A DNA stretch of 64,000 nt from Christiangramia crocea (lineage in GTDB: Bacteria > Bacteroidota > Bacteroidia > Flavobacteriales > Flavobacteriaceae), in the NCBI RefSeq assembly GCF_022410465.1, contig NZ_JAJSON010000016.1, positions 248,001-312,000 of the forward strand, in the 5' to 3' direction. The position numbers were made by a program, and so were the translations under genes. The notes under the pieces are model-generated. The model saw only the letters and a program-made list of their open reading frames with translations, did not search any database and had not been told where the DNA came from. Of this stretch, positions 25,301 through 33,727 are shown one piece after another (within the stretch, counting starts at the first letter, position 1; each line of letters opens with the position of its first letter).

Positions 25301-25741
25301 ATGAAAATCTCAATTGGAAACGATCACGCGGGTACCGGATACAAAGAAATGATTCAGAAAAAGCTGGAGTCTATGGGCCATAGCACAATAAACCACGGTA
25401 CAAATTCTGCTGATAGTGTTGATTATCCGGATTTTGTGCATCCTGTTGCAGAAGATGTTGAAAACGGTAGAGCCGATTTTGGCGTTATTATCTGCGGTAG
25501 CGGAAATGGTGCAAATATGACTGCAAATAAACATCAGGGTGTACGCTCTGCACTTTGCTGGAATGTGGAGATCGCCAAACTGGCCAGGGAACACAATAAC
25601 GCCAATATTTTGAGTATTCCGGCAAGGTTTGTAGCTAAAGATCTGGCTGTGGAGATGCTCGAGGCATTTGTTAATACTGAATTTGAAGGAGGTCGTCACC
25701 AACGCAGAGTAGACAAGATTCCGGCAAAAAAGTATTGTTAA
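25301..25741 (+). CDS. rpiB: Ribose-5-phosphate isomerase B (RpiB/LacAB family)
   Basis: Pentose phosphate enzyme interconverting ribose-5-P and ribulose-5-P. The 146-residue protein starts with ISIGNDHAGTGYKEM (phosphate-binding GNDHAG), carries DYPDFVHPVAEDV, and the active-site loop ICGSGNGANMTANKHQGVRSALCW. Note that RpiB has a catalytic Cys in GICGTG-type motifs; here the motif is IICGSGNG with the Cys retained. HNNANILSIPARF closes the fold. It is 7 bp upstream of the acetyltransferase gene. Confidence 0.92.
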   Translation: MKISIGNDHAGTGYKEMIQKKLESMGHSTINHGTNSADSVDYPDFVHPVAEDVENGRADFGVIICGSGNGANMTANKHQGVRSALCWNVEIAKLAREHNNANILSIPARFVAKDLAVEMLEAFVNTEFEGGRHQRRVDKIPAKKYC

Positions 25742-25748
25742 TAAGCTT

Positions 25749-26198
25749 ATGAATAAGTTAAAGATCGAAGTTAAAGGTTTCAGTGAATTGAACCCTACCG
25801 AACTTTATCATGTTTTACAATTGCGATCTGAAGTCTTTGTGGTGGAACAGGACTGTGTCTACCAGGATATAGACGGAAAGGATTTTGATGCCCTTCATGT
25901 GATTGGAAAGAGGAATGAAGAAATAGTTGCCTATACCAGATGTTTCAAACCCGGATACTACTTTGAGGAGGCTGCGATTGGCCGGGTCGTGGTAAGGGCT
26001 GCTGATAGAAAACATGGCTATGGACATGAAATAATGAAAGCATCAGCTAAGGCAATTTCAGATCATTATAATACTTCCCTAATAAAACTTTCTGCCCAGC
26101 AATATCTTATCAGATTCTATGAATCCCATGGTTATAAGACTACCGGGGAAGGATACCTGGAAGATGGTATTCCTCATATTGCCATGATAAAGGCCTAA
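25749..26198 (+). CDS. GNAT acetyltransferase, ElaA-like
   Basis: A 149-residue GNAT-fold N-acetyltransferase close to ElaA: ELYHVLQLRSEVFVVEQDCVYQD is the ElaA N-terminal signature, and IGRVVVRAADRKHGYGHEIM carries the acetyl-CoA pyrophosphate-binding loop (R/K-x-x-G-x-G). The end IRFYESHGYKTTGEGYLEDGIPH is also typical. The substrate is unknown. It is in an operon with rpiB, and its last bases overlap by 4 bp the 3' end of the converging sterol-desaturase-like gene. Confidence 0.87.
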   Translation: MNKLKIEVKGFSELNPTELYHVLQLRSEVFVVEQDCVYQDIDGKDFDALHVIGKRNEEIVAYTRCFKPGYYFEEAAIGRVVVRAADRKHGYGHEIMKASAKAISDHYNTSLIKLSAQQYLIRFYESHGYKTTGEGYLEDGIPHIAMIKA

Positions 26199-27013
26199 TT
26201 CTTTGTTTTTATAGATCGCTTAAATGGGATTGTTAACTGATAGCCTATATCATCTGCAGTCTCATCCTCTACTATATCAATTCCGTAGCGGATATTTTCG
26301 GTCTTATCATAAACAAAAGTTCCAAATAACCGGTCCCAGATACTCAGTATGTTCCCATAATTACTGTCGGTCCAGGGTAACTGATAATGATGATGGAACT
26401 TATGCATATTCGGGGTAACTATCAGATAACTAAGCAGCTTATCTATCTTCAGCGGAAGTCTGATATTCGCGTGAGTAAAATAGGTGAAAAAAACACTAAG
26501 AATGCGGTAGAATAAATAAAAAGCGACCGGCATTCCCATAATTATCACTGCAATTAAAGCAAAAGTTTCACGAATAATAAAATCGAAGGGATGATGCCTG
26601 GTTCCTGTGGTGGCATCTACATAAGTATCGCTGTGATGTACCAAATGCAGTCTCCACATCCAATTTACCTTATGCAGTAAAAAGTGTACAAAATACTGAG
26701 CGGTAAGATCAAGTGCTATTACTGCCAGAATAAGCTCGGCCCAAATAGGTAATTCTAAAAGTTGTAAAATACCGAATTGAGAATTATCTGTCCAGATAAA
26801 AATACCGGCAGTAAGGATTCCAAATAACAGGTTTATCAACATTACAAATCCCAGGAATATAAAATTGGTTCTTGCATGGACCCATTTGTTGTATTTGAAT
26901 TTCACCAGAGCGTAATATCCTTCAAGGATCCAGAATCCGCCAAGAACTAAAGAAATCCATGCAACTTTTTGCCAGGCGGCCATATGCTCAAAAAATGAAA
27001 GAAAGGCTTCCAT
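26195..27013 (-). CDS. Sterol desaturase/fatty acid hydroxylase superfamily protein
   Basis: A 272-residue integral membrane di-iron enzyme. The three His clusters are present: HFLLH near 110, HLVHHS near 123 with a downstream HH (TRHHP), and HKFHHH near 207. Four to six hydrophobic helices surround them. The family hydroxylates or desaturates lipids, for example carotenoids, sphingolipids or sterols; the substrate is not evident. It is 11 bp downstream of the S41 protease gene on the same strand. Confidence 0.87.
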   Translation of the reverse strand: MEAFLSFFEHMAAWQKVAWISLVLGGFWILEGYYALVKFKYNKWVHARTNFIFLGFVMLINLLFGILTAGIFIWTDNSQFGILQLLELPIWAELILAVIALDLTAQYFVHFLLHKVNWMWRLHLVHHSDTYVDATTGTRHHPFDFIIRETFALIAVIIMGMPVAFYLFYRILSVFFTYFTHANIRLPLKIDKLLSYLIVTPNMHKFHHHYQLPWTDSNYGNILSIWDRLFGTFVYDKTENIRYGIDIVEDETADDIGYQLTIPFKRSIKTKN

Positions 27014-27024
27014 TTAAAATTTTA

Positions 27025-28659
27025 CTAATTAAGTATTTTAGAATATTCTGAAGGATTATTAAGAATAGATTTAGCTCTTTCAATTTCGGGATTATTCTCT
27101 GTATAATACTCATACAATCCTTCTTTATAGAAATAGCGTTTTATGATCTCATCTGTTAATAAACTCATTATCTCAGGTTTTTTACTATCCAGTTCCTGCC
27201 TTTTATAATTGTTTATTTCAGTCTTAATATTGTTTATTTCAGAAGATATTCTTGCTCTTAGTTTTTCATCCTCAGCCTTTTCCAGCATTTCATTCAATTC
27301 TCTTTCAGTAGCGGTTTGATATTCAAAACCTGACTTATTAACATAATCCTTGAAATCGTTGAAATCTGTATCGGTGAAATTAAAATCACCGGGCTCTGAA
27401 AGTTCATGGGAATAATAATATTTAGTGGCGTAGTTAAATATCGCATCCTGCATTAACAAGGCCTGAGTGATGTCACTGAATTCTGAAGTTTCCAGTTTCA
27501 CATCAGGAAGAATTCCGCCACCGTCATATACCTTTCTGCCATTCCGGGTAGTGAATTCATTGTAATCTTCCACCTTGGTCCTTACGGCTTTTCCTTCTTC
27601 ATCTCTTCTTCTGTAATCCAGGGCCTGAATACATCTTCCGCTGGGAGTGTAATACCTGGAAATAGTAATCTTAAGCTGGGTTCCATAAGCTAGTTCCCTT
27701 GGTCTTTGAACGAGGCCTTTACCAAAACTTCTAGCACCCACAATCACTCCCCTGTCAAGATCCTGTATTGCACCGGCCACGATCTCACTCGCTGAGGCAC
27801 TTCTTCCATTCACCAGAACCGAAAGAGGAATTTTGGTGTCTATAGGTTCTTTTTTGGTAAAATATTCACGATTGTATTTTTCTATCGAAGATTTTGTAGT
27901 TACGATAAGCTCTCCCTCCGGAATGAAAATATTGCTTACGTTAATCGCTTCATTCAGCAGGCCCCCGGGATTTCCCCTAAGATCCAGAATGATCTTATTT
28001 GCACCCTGATTCTTCAGATCTTTCAGGGCTCTGGCCACTTCCGTTGAAGCTTTGGCATTGAACCGCGAAAGTACTATATAACCGGAATTATCATCCAGTA
28101 ATTTATAATACGGAACTGCATTGAGCTCTACCGAACTTCTTTTCAAGGAAGTTGTTCTTATTTCGCCCTGGCGGCGATAAGTGATGCTTATATTACTGTC
28201 TGGAGCTCCATTTAGCAGTTCTCCTGCGTCTTCTTCAAAATCGGCCACACTTATATTTCCAATTTTAATTATTTCATCTCCGGCCTTTAAACCGGCTTTA
28301 TCGGCAGGATAATCCTTATAGGCTTCCACCACGGTGATTGCTTTAGGGCCTGTTTTTACAAGAGCTCCTATTCCAGTATATTCTCCTGCAGAATTGATGC
28401 GTGCCGCTTCCACATCCTGCTCGTTCCAGTAGTTGGTATATGGATCCAGATCGGTGAGCATGGATTTTATAGCAGTATCCATTAAAGCAGCCGGATTGGT
28501 CTCATCTACATAGTTCATATTGATCTCCTTGAAAAGCGTAGTAAAAATCTCTATCTGCTTGGCGATCTCAAAGAAATCTGATTTGAAACTTACAGTTCCA
28601 ATAAATATCCCGATTAGAATAACCGGAAGGATGATCATTCTGTTAATTCTTTTTTTCAT
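27025..28659 (-). CDS. S41 family C-terminal processing peptidase
   Basis: A 544-residue exported serine protease of the CtpA/Prc type. An N-terminal hydrophobic segment (about 8-25) is a signal anchor. The PDZ domain covers about 90-170 (GIGALVKTGPKAITVVEAY, DKAGLKAGDEIIKIG). The catalytic Ser is in NGRSASASEIVAGA and the Lys in GARSFGKGLVQ, the Ser-Lys dyad of this family. A long C-terminal helical region (about 410-544) follows. It starts 3 bp after the rnpA stop codon, so it is co-transcribed with it, an arrangement also seen elsewhere in flavobacteria as I recall. Confidence 0.92.
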   Translation of the reverse strand: MKKRINRMIILPVILIGIFIGTVSFKSDFFEIAKQIEIFTTLFKEINMNYVDETNPAALMDTAIKSMLTDLDPYTNYWNEQDVEAARINSAGEYTGIGALVKTGPKAITVVEAYKDYPADKAGLKAGDEIIKIGNISVADFEEDAGELLNGAPDSNISITYRRQGEIRTTSLKRSSVELNAVPYYKLLDDNSGYIVLSRFNAKASTEVARALKDLKNQGANKIILDLRGNPGGLLNEAINVSNIFIPEGELIVTTKSSIEKYNREYFTKKEPIDTKIPLSVLVNGRSASASEIVAGAIQDLDRGVIVGARSFGKGLVQRPRELAYGTQLKITISRYYTPSGRCIQALDYRRRDEEGKAVRTKVEDYNEFTTRNGRKVYDGGGILPDVKLETSEFSDITQALLMQDAIFNYATKYYYSHELSEPGDFNFTDTDFNDFKDYVNKSGFEYQTATERELNEMLEKAEDEKLRARISSEINNIKTEINNYKRQELDSKKPEIMSLLTDEIIKRYFYKEGLYEYYTENNPEIERAKSILNNPSEYSKILN

Positions 28660-28662
28660 GGC

Positions 28663-29031
28663 TTAGTATTTTTCCCTGAATTTCTCCATAATCCTTATCA
28701 TGCTCGCTTCCAGTTTTTCGTAGTCCATTTCGTCACGGGAAATATAGATGAACATGAATGCATGTGAAGAAGATAAGTCTTTGTTAACAAGGTACTTATT
28801 TTTTCTGAAAACTTCCCGCATCATACGCTTAATTCTGTTTCTTTTGACTGCGGTTTTTACCAGTTTCTTTGGAACGGAAACCCCGGTTTTAAGCTCTATA
28901 TTTTCAGAATTTTCAACCGGAAGATAAATAAGTTTAAGAGGAAAGGATTTAATGCTTTTCCCTTCCGTAAAAAGCCGTTCAATCAGCTTCTTGCTCTTAA
29001 GTTTTTGGGATCTTCCGAATCTTTGGTCCAT
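28663..29031 (-). CDS. rnpA: Ribonuclease P protein component
   Basis: Protein subunit of RNase P, which trims the 5' leader of precursor tRNAs. The 122-residue length is standard, and the RNR signature is KTAVKRNRIKRMMREVFR near residues 60-77, with the N-terminal FGRSQKLKSKKLIERLF. rpmH is not adjacent, in contrast to the common rpmH-rnpA order. It is the first gene of a short unit with the S41 protease. Confidence 0.95.
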   Translation of the reverse strand: MDQRFGRSQKLKSKKLIERLFTEGKSIKSFPLKLIYLPVENSENIELKTGVSVPKKLVKTAVKRNRIKRMMREVFRKNKYLVNKDLSSSHAFMFIYISRDEMDYEKLEASMIRIMEKFREKY

Positions 29032-29059
29032 AAGTCAAAAGTAAGCATCCTGTTAAATA

Positions 29060-29092
29060 AAAAAACCCTTTCATTACGGAAAGGGTTTTAAA
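29060..29092 (-). terminator. Intrinsic terminator after the M1 peptidase gene
   Basis: Inverted repeat with arms AAAACCCTTTC and GAAAGGGTTTT around an ATTACG loop; on the minus strand it is followed by a run of T. It lies between the M1 peptidase stop and the rnpA start. Confidence 0.85.
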
Positions 29093-29111
29093 AATTGTGT
29101 AAAATCTGATT

Positions 29112-30998
29112 TTAGTTGCTGGAATCCTCTTCTCCAGACTTATCCCAGCTATTATTATCCCTGTTGATATCTGCCATCAATTGAGATTTATCAATTACTA
29201 TTCTTGATATGCTCTCTTTTGCAACCGGAATTTCAAGCTGATAGGTTGGGAATCCCCATGCCCAGTCGTCTTTCACTGTCCATTTTACTTCTTCTTCAGC
29301 AGGCTTTTCCCATCTCATCATTTGTAAAGGAATGTAAAATGTTTCTTCAGATCCATTTGCATAGGTAACATCAACTTCAACAGGCATTGGCATTAAACCT
29401 TTTCTCTGAAGAATTACCGTCGTAGTTTCTCCTTTTTCTTCAACAGAATCAATCGCATAATCAATAGTATTGGTAGTTTGCGTCCAGTCAGTCAAATACC
29501 AGTCAAGTTCAGCTCCTGAAACCTTTTCGGCAATTCTGATAAAATCATTGGGAGTGGGATGTTTGAATTTCCATTCATCATAATAACGATTCAGGGTTTT
29601 GGCAAGGTTCTCCTCTCCTATCACATATTCCAACTGAGCAAGAAATACCGCTCCTTTTGAATATGCCGAGGCTCCATACAGGCCATTCATAGCATAACGA
29701 TCGGCATGGGTTGTTTGGGGTTGTTCTCTACCCGATCTAGCGAGGTAATAATAGCCTCTATAGGAGTTAGTGTGAGGATTTGGACTAGAAGAGCCCATTA
29801 TCACATTTTCAGCTTCGTTGGAAATATAAGAAGTGAAACCTTCATCCATCCATTCATGTTTGCTTTCGTTGGTAGCCATCAAATGCTGGAACCAGGCATG
29901 GGCCATCTCATGGGCGGTGACCCCAACGAGGCTTCCAAAAGAACGCTCACCGGTGATAAGTGTAAGCATGGCATATTCCATTCCGCCGTCGCCACCCTGA
30001 ACTACTGAGTACTGATCCCATGGATACGGCCCTATATGTTCATTAAAGAAAGCAAGTAATTCAGCGGTTTTTGGCTGAAGTTTCTTCCAGTTTTCTTTAA
30101 GTTCTTCTTTATTCTTATAAAGGAAATGAAGGACAGTTCCATCTTCAGCAACCAGTTTATCGTGTATATATTCAGGATCGGCTGCCCAGGTAAAATCGTG
30201 AACCTTTGGAGCCACGAAATGCCAGGTTAACTTATCTCCTTTTCTTTTTACTTTGGTTCCTTCTTGTTCATATCCATAACCAATCTCCTGTGGGTTCTGA
30301 AGATATCCCGTACTTCCAAGAATATAATCTTTATCGATCGTGATCTTTACATCAAAATCTCCCCAAACACCATGAAATTCACGGGCTATATAAGGGTCTG
30401 CATGCCAACCTTCAAAATCATATTCAGCTAATTTAGGATACCACTGACTCATGGAAAGGGCAATTCCTTCAGTGCTGTTTCTCCCGGATCTTCTTATCTG
30501 CTCAGGTACCTGACCTTCAAATTGCATATTAAAAGTAGTTTTTTCACCGGGAAGAATTGGTTCCGCAAGTTCCACTTCCAGCACGGTACCAACCTCTTCA
30601 TATTGTAGTTCTTTACCATCCTGTGTTAAGGAATTTACTCTTAAATAACCAATCTGGGCCGGACTAAGCTCCGAAATTCTACTAACTATCTCAGGGTTTT
30701 CCTTTGTACCTTTATTCATGGTCATCCTGGCATCAGGATCGGGTACGCTTGTTAGTCTTGCATTCATTTCACTTTCCGGCTGGAATGCATTAAAATACAG
30801 GTGATAGAAAACCCGATTAAGGGTGTCCGGTGAATTGTTCGTATAAGTGAGTTCCTGAGTTCCTGTATACCGGAAGTTTTCAACATTCATATCTACATCC
30901 ATTTTGTAGTCTACATGTTGCTGCCAGTAGGAAGTGTTATTCTGAGCATTTAAAAGCCCGGTTGAAATAATTAATAAGCTAAAAAGTATTCTCTTCAT
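29112..30998 (-). CDS. Exported M1 family aminopeptidase
   Basis: A 628-residue zinc metallopeptidase expected to remove N-terminal residues from peptides outside the cytoplasm. Residues 1-18 form a signal peptide (ending LLNAQ). The gluzincin motif HEMAHAWFQH followed 18 residues later by the third ligand Glu in WMDEGFTSY is intact. The substrate-recognition loop is GGDGGMEYAML, a variant of the GAMEN motif with GMEYA. The N-terminal beta domain (from about 25 to 270) is normal. The gene lies 8 bp from the S8 peptidase gene on the same strand, so two exported proteases are co-transcribed. Confidence 0.92.
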   Translation of the reverse strand: MKRILFSLLIISTGLLNAQNNTSYWQQHVDYKMDVDMNVENFRYTGTQELTYTNNSPDTLNRVFYHLYFNAFQPESEMNARLTSVPDPDARMTMNKGTKENPEIVSRISELSPAQIGYLRVNSLTQDGKELQYEEVGTVLEVELAEPILPGEKTTFNMQFEGQVPEQIRRSGRNSTEGIALSMSQWYPKLAEYDFEGWHADPYIAREFHGVWGDFDVKITIDKDYILGSTGYLQNPQEIGYGYEQEGTKVKRKGDKLTWHFVAPKVHDFTWAADPEYIHDKLVAEDGTVLHFLYKNKEELKENWKKLQPKTAELLAFFNEHIGPYPWDQYSVVQGGDGGMEYAMLTLITGERSFGSLVGVTAHEMAHAWFQHLMATNESKHEWMDEGFTSYISNEAENVIMGSSSPNPHTNSYRGYYYLARSGREQPQTTHADRYAMNGLYGASAYSKGAVFLAQLEYVIGEENLAKTLNRYYDEWKFKHPTPNDFIRIAEKVSGAELDWYLTDWTQTTNTIDYAIDSVEEKGETTTVILQRKGLMPMPVEVDVTYANGSEETFYIPLQMMRWEKPAEEEVKWTVKDDWAWGFPTYQLEIPVAKESISRIVIDKSQLMADINRDNNSWDKSGEEDSSN

Positions 30999-31005
30999 TT
31001 TAATT

Positions 31006-32691
31006 TTATTTGTTTTTTGCGATTTGGTCGGCTAAAATTAATGCATTGTAAAGGTTTGCCATCTTTCCGGAAGTTGATAATTCCTTAAATTTCTGTGTAT
31101 CGTTGCCGTCACCTCCAACGATCACAGATGCATTAGTTGTAAGTCCGCTATCCATAATGATCTGTTTTACCTGAGCCGCTGTAAGCGTGGGATAATATCC
31201 CCTGATTATAGCTGCAATTCCACTTACCGCCGGAGCAGCCATAGAAGTACCCTGCAGATAGTCATATTCATTATTTGGCGTTGTAGACCAGATCTTGGTT
31301 CCCGGAGCAAAAACGTCAACATTTAATTTTCCATAATTTGAAAAATCTGCTACCAGCCCGGAACCGTACTCATAATTCAGTGCTCCAACGCTTAGAAAAT
31401 TATCGGCCACTTCCAGAGTATTCTGTGGATCCTGATCGTTTGGATATACTCTTTTCTCATCAAGATTGAGGCCTTCATTACCAGCCGCTCTCACAATAAG
31501 GACATCCTTCTCTGCTGCATATTTTATAGCATCAATTACCCATTCCGGATTAGTTGAAAAATACTTACCAAAACTGGCATTAATCACTTTTGCACCATTA
31601 TCTACGGCATACCTTATGGCTAACGCAATATCCTTATCATACTCGTCCCCATCCGGAACAGCTCTTATTGCCATAATCCTGGCATTATTCGATACCCCTT
31701 TTATTCCAATATTATTGGAACGGTCGGCAGCTATGATACCCGCAACATGTGTACCATGCTTTATATTTTCTTTATCAGGCTCTGGTCCCGAAACCTCATT
31801 GTTTCCATAATTTCTGTCTGCGATATCATATGGATCATCACCAGTTTTAGCCCTTCCGTCCAATTCCATATTGAAATGAGTATCCAGTCTTCCGGCATAG
31901 TATTCTATGGCTTCCTCAAGTTCTTCAAGCGCCTCGGGAATATTTTCATTCACATTGTACTGAATTTGGGTGAGCATGGATTTATACTGCTGAAGCTGTT
32001 GGGTTTCAGGTTTAAAATCTGAAAGCTGTTCCTTGGTATAGTCTTCGGTACCCAATTCTGCTGAAACAGCATTGTGGGCAGCCGTTAACTGTTCTTTAAT
32101 CTGTAGGTACTGATCCCTTGTCTGAACAGTTTCATTATATTCCTTCTCATATTCTGCTTTTGCCGCCAGGTAAAGATTATATTCTTCCCTGTTTGCAGTG
32201 CTGATGCTGCTTTCAGGTTTGCCCTCATATTTTGGTTTAAGCCTTTTGTAGATACGGGTATACTCCATGTTCTCTTCAACTGCATCACCAAGAAAATTCC
32301 AGCCATGTATATCATCTATGTACCCATTATTATCATCATCCTTTCCATTTCCAGGAATTTCATCTGCATTGGTCCAGATAACACTTTTAAGGTCTTCATG
32401 GGCGATATCCACACCACTATCTATCACCCCGACGATCACAGGAGAAGGTTTTTTGTTTTTAATGATTTCGCTATAGGCTTTTTCAACGCTCATTCCAGGG
32501 ATGGTATCTTTTGTAAGATCTGCTCCGCCCCAGCCTTTGAGCTCGGTTTCAGAAAGATCTGTAATCTTGAGCGGAATAGAATCTATATTCTCTATAGGGG
32601 TTGAAACTATTTTTGGTGAAGTACTGCTGCAGGAGGTAAGGATTCCCGCGGCTAATACTGATAAAAACGCTTTAAAAAATGGGATTTTCAT
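31006..32691 (-). CDS. Subtilisin-like S8 peptidase lipoprotein
   Basis: A serine protease with a lipobox (GILTSC, Cys21). The triad is Asp in VGVIDSGVDIAHEDL, His in KHGTHVAGIIAADRS and Ser in LQGTSMAAPAVSGIAA. About 150 residues are inserted between the Asp and His segments, rich in Lys/Glu and predicted helical; this insertion is known in Bacteroidota members of the family. I choose the ATG at 32691; an in-frame codon at 32736 lies inside the preceding gene and would hide the lipobox. It is 7 bp after the MBL hydrolase stop. Confidence 0.9.
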   Translation of the reverse strand: MKIPFFKAFLSVLAAGILTSCSSTSPKIVSTPIENIDSIPLKITDLSETELKGWGGADLTKDTIPGMSVEKAYSEIIKNKKPSPVIVGVIDSGVDIAHEDLKSVIWTNADEIPGNGKDDDNNGYIDDIHGWNFLGDAVEENMEYTRIYKRLKPKYEGKPESSISTANREEYNLYLAAKAEYEKEYNETVQTRDQYLQIKEQLTAAHNAVSAELGTEDYTKEQLSDFKPETQQLQQYKSMLTQIQYNVNENIPEALEELEEAIEYYAGRLDTHFNMELDGRAKTGDDPYDIADRNYGNNEVSGPEPDKENIKHGTHVAGIIAADRSNNIGIKGVSNNARIMAIRAVPDGDEYDKDIALAIRYAVDNGAKVINASFGKYFSTNPEWVIDAIKYAAEKDVLIVRAAGNEGLNLDEKRVYPNDQDPQNTLEVADNFLSVGALNYEYGSGLVADFSNYGKLNVDVFAPGTKIWSTTPNNEYDYLQGTSMAAPAVSGIAAIIRGYYPTLTAAQVKQIIMDSGLTTNASVIVGGDGNDTQKFKELSTSGKMANLYNALILADQIAKNK

Positions 32692-32698
32692 ATTTCTG

Positions 32699-33562
32699 TT
32701 AATTAAATATCTCGTTAAAAGTATGGGTTTTATCAAGTCTTATTCCTTTTTCTGTGTGTTTTAGAGTTATAATCTCGTTATGGGCATCGTGCTCCAAAAA
32801 CAGGTAATAATTATCATTAGCCGCAGTTTCCAGAAATTTCTTTTTTTCCGGGAGTGTAAGCAGGGGCCTCGTATCGTAACCCATCACATAAGGTAAAGGA
32901 ATATGACCTGCCGTTGGAAGCAGATCGGCCATAAAGACCAGCTTTTTACCTTTGTAATCTATGTGTGGGATCATTTGTTTATCGGTATGTCCGTCAACAA
33001 ATAGCACGCCAAAGCCAAGCTCTTTATTTTCGGAAAAGACTTCATCTTTCTCTCTCTCCAGGAAATGAAGCTTTCCGCTTTGCTCCATAGGAATGATGTT
33101 CTCTTTTAGAAAAGAGGCTTTTTCGCGTTCGTTAGGCTGGGTCGCCCAGAGCCAGTGTTCCTCATTGCTCCAGAAACGGGCATTCTTAAAGGCAGGTTCA
33201 TAACCGGTTCGGTCTTTATTCCACTGAATACTTCCACCACAATGGTCAAAGTGAAGATGGGTCATGAACAAATCGGTAATCTCATCACGATGGAATCCAT
33301 ATTTTTTCAGGGATTTATCGATGCTATGATCGCCCCAGGGATAGTAATAGCTAAAGAACTTTTCACTTTGCTTATCTCCCATTCCGGTGTCAATCAGGAT
33401 CAGTTTATCGCCCTCTTCTATTAGTAAACAACGCGCTGCAATATCGATCATATTATTAGAATCGGCCGGATTGGTCCTGTTCCACAGGCTTTTAGGTACA
33501 ACGCCAAACATTGCACCTCCATCCAGTTTGAAGTTTCCGGCTTCAACGGGATAAAGTGTCAT
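32699..33562 (-). CDS. MBL-fold metallo-hydrolase
   Basis: A 287-residue metallo-beta-lactamase fold enzyme. The metal signature is MTHLHFDHCGG, followed by FVDGHTDKQMIPH and DLLPTAGHIPLPYVMGYD, and an Asp/His-terminal FLEHDAHN, as in the AHL-lactonase/quorum-quencher-like branch of the superfamily. No signal peptide is seen, so it is cytosolic. The substrate is unknown. It is the first gene of a unit with the S8 and M1 peptidases. Confidence 0.87.
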   Translation of the reverse strand: MTLYPVEAGNFKLDGGAMFGVVPKSLWNRTNPADSNNMIDIAARCLLIEEGDKLILIDTGMGDKQSEKFFSYYYPWGDHSIDKSLKKYGFHRDEITDLFMTHLHFDHCGGSIQWNKDRTGYEPAFKNARFWSNEEHWLWATQPNEREKASFLKENIIPMEQSGKLHFLEREKDEVFSENKELGFGVLFVDGHTDKQMIPHIDYKGKKLVFMADLLPTAGHIPLPYVMGYDTRPLLTLPEKKKFLETAANDNYYLFLEHDAHNEIITLKHTEKGIRLDKTHTFNEIFN

Positions 33563-33727
33563 GGTGAAATTTTTAAAAATTCCCCTGCAAAATAGAAAAT
33601 CTAAAAGCGATTTCTAATTATTTTCAATTCATTTAACAGGATATTTTTATTGAAAGGCTTGGCATAATAAGCTTTCAGAGTAAAACATTTTTAATATTTT
33701 TAGCTTTTATAAGTAAAGCACACGTGT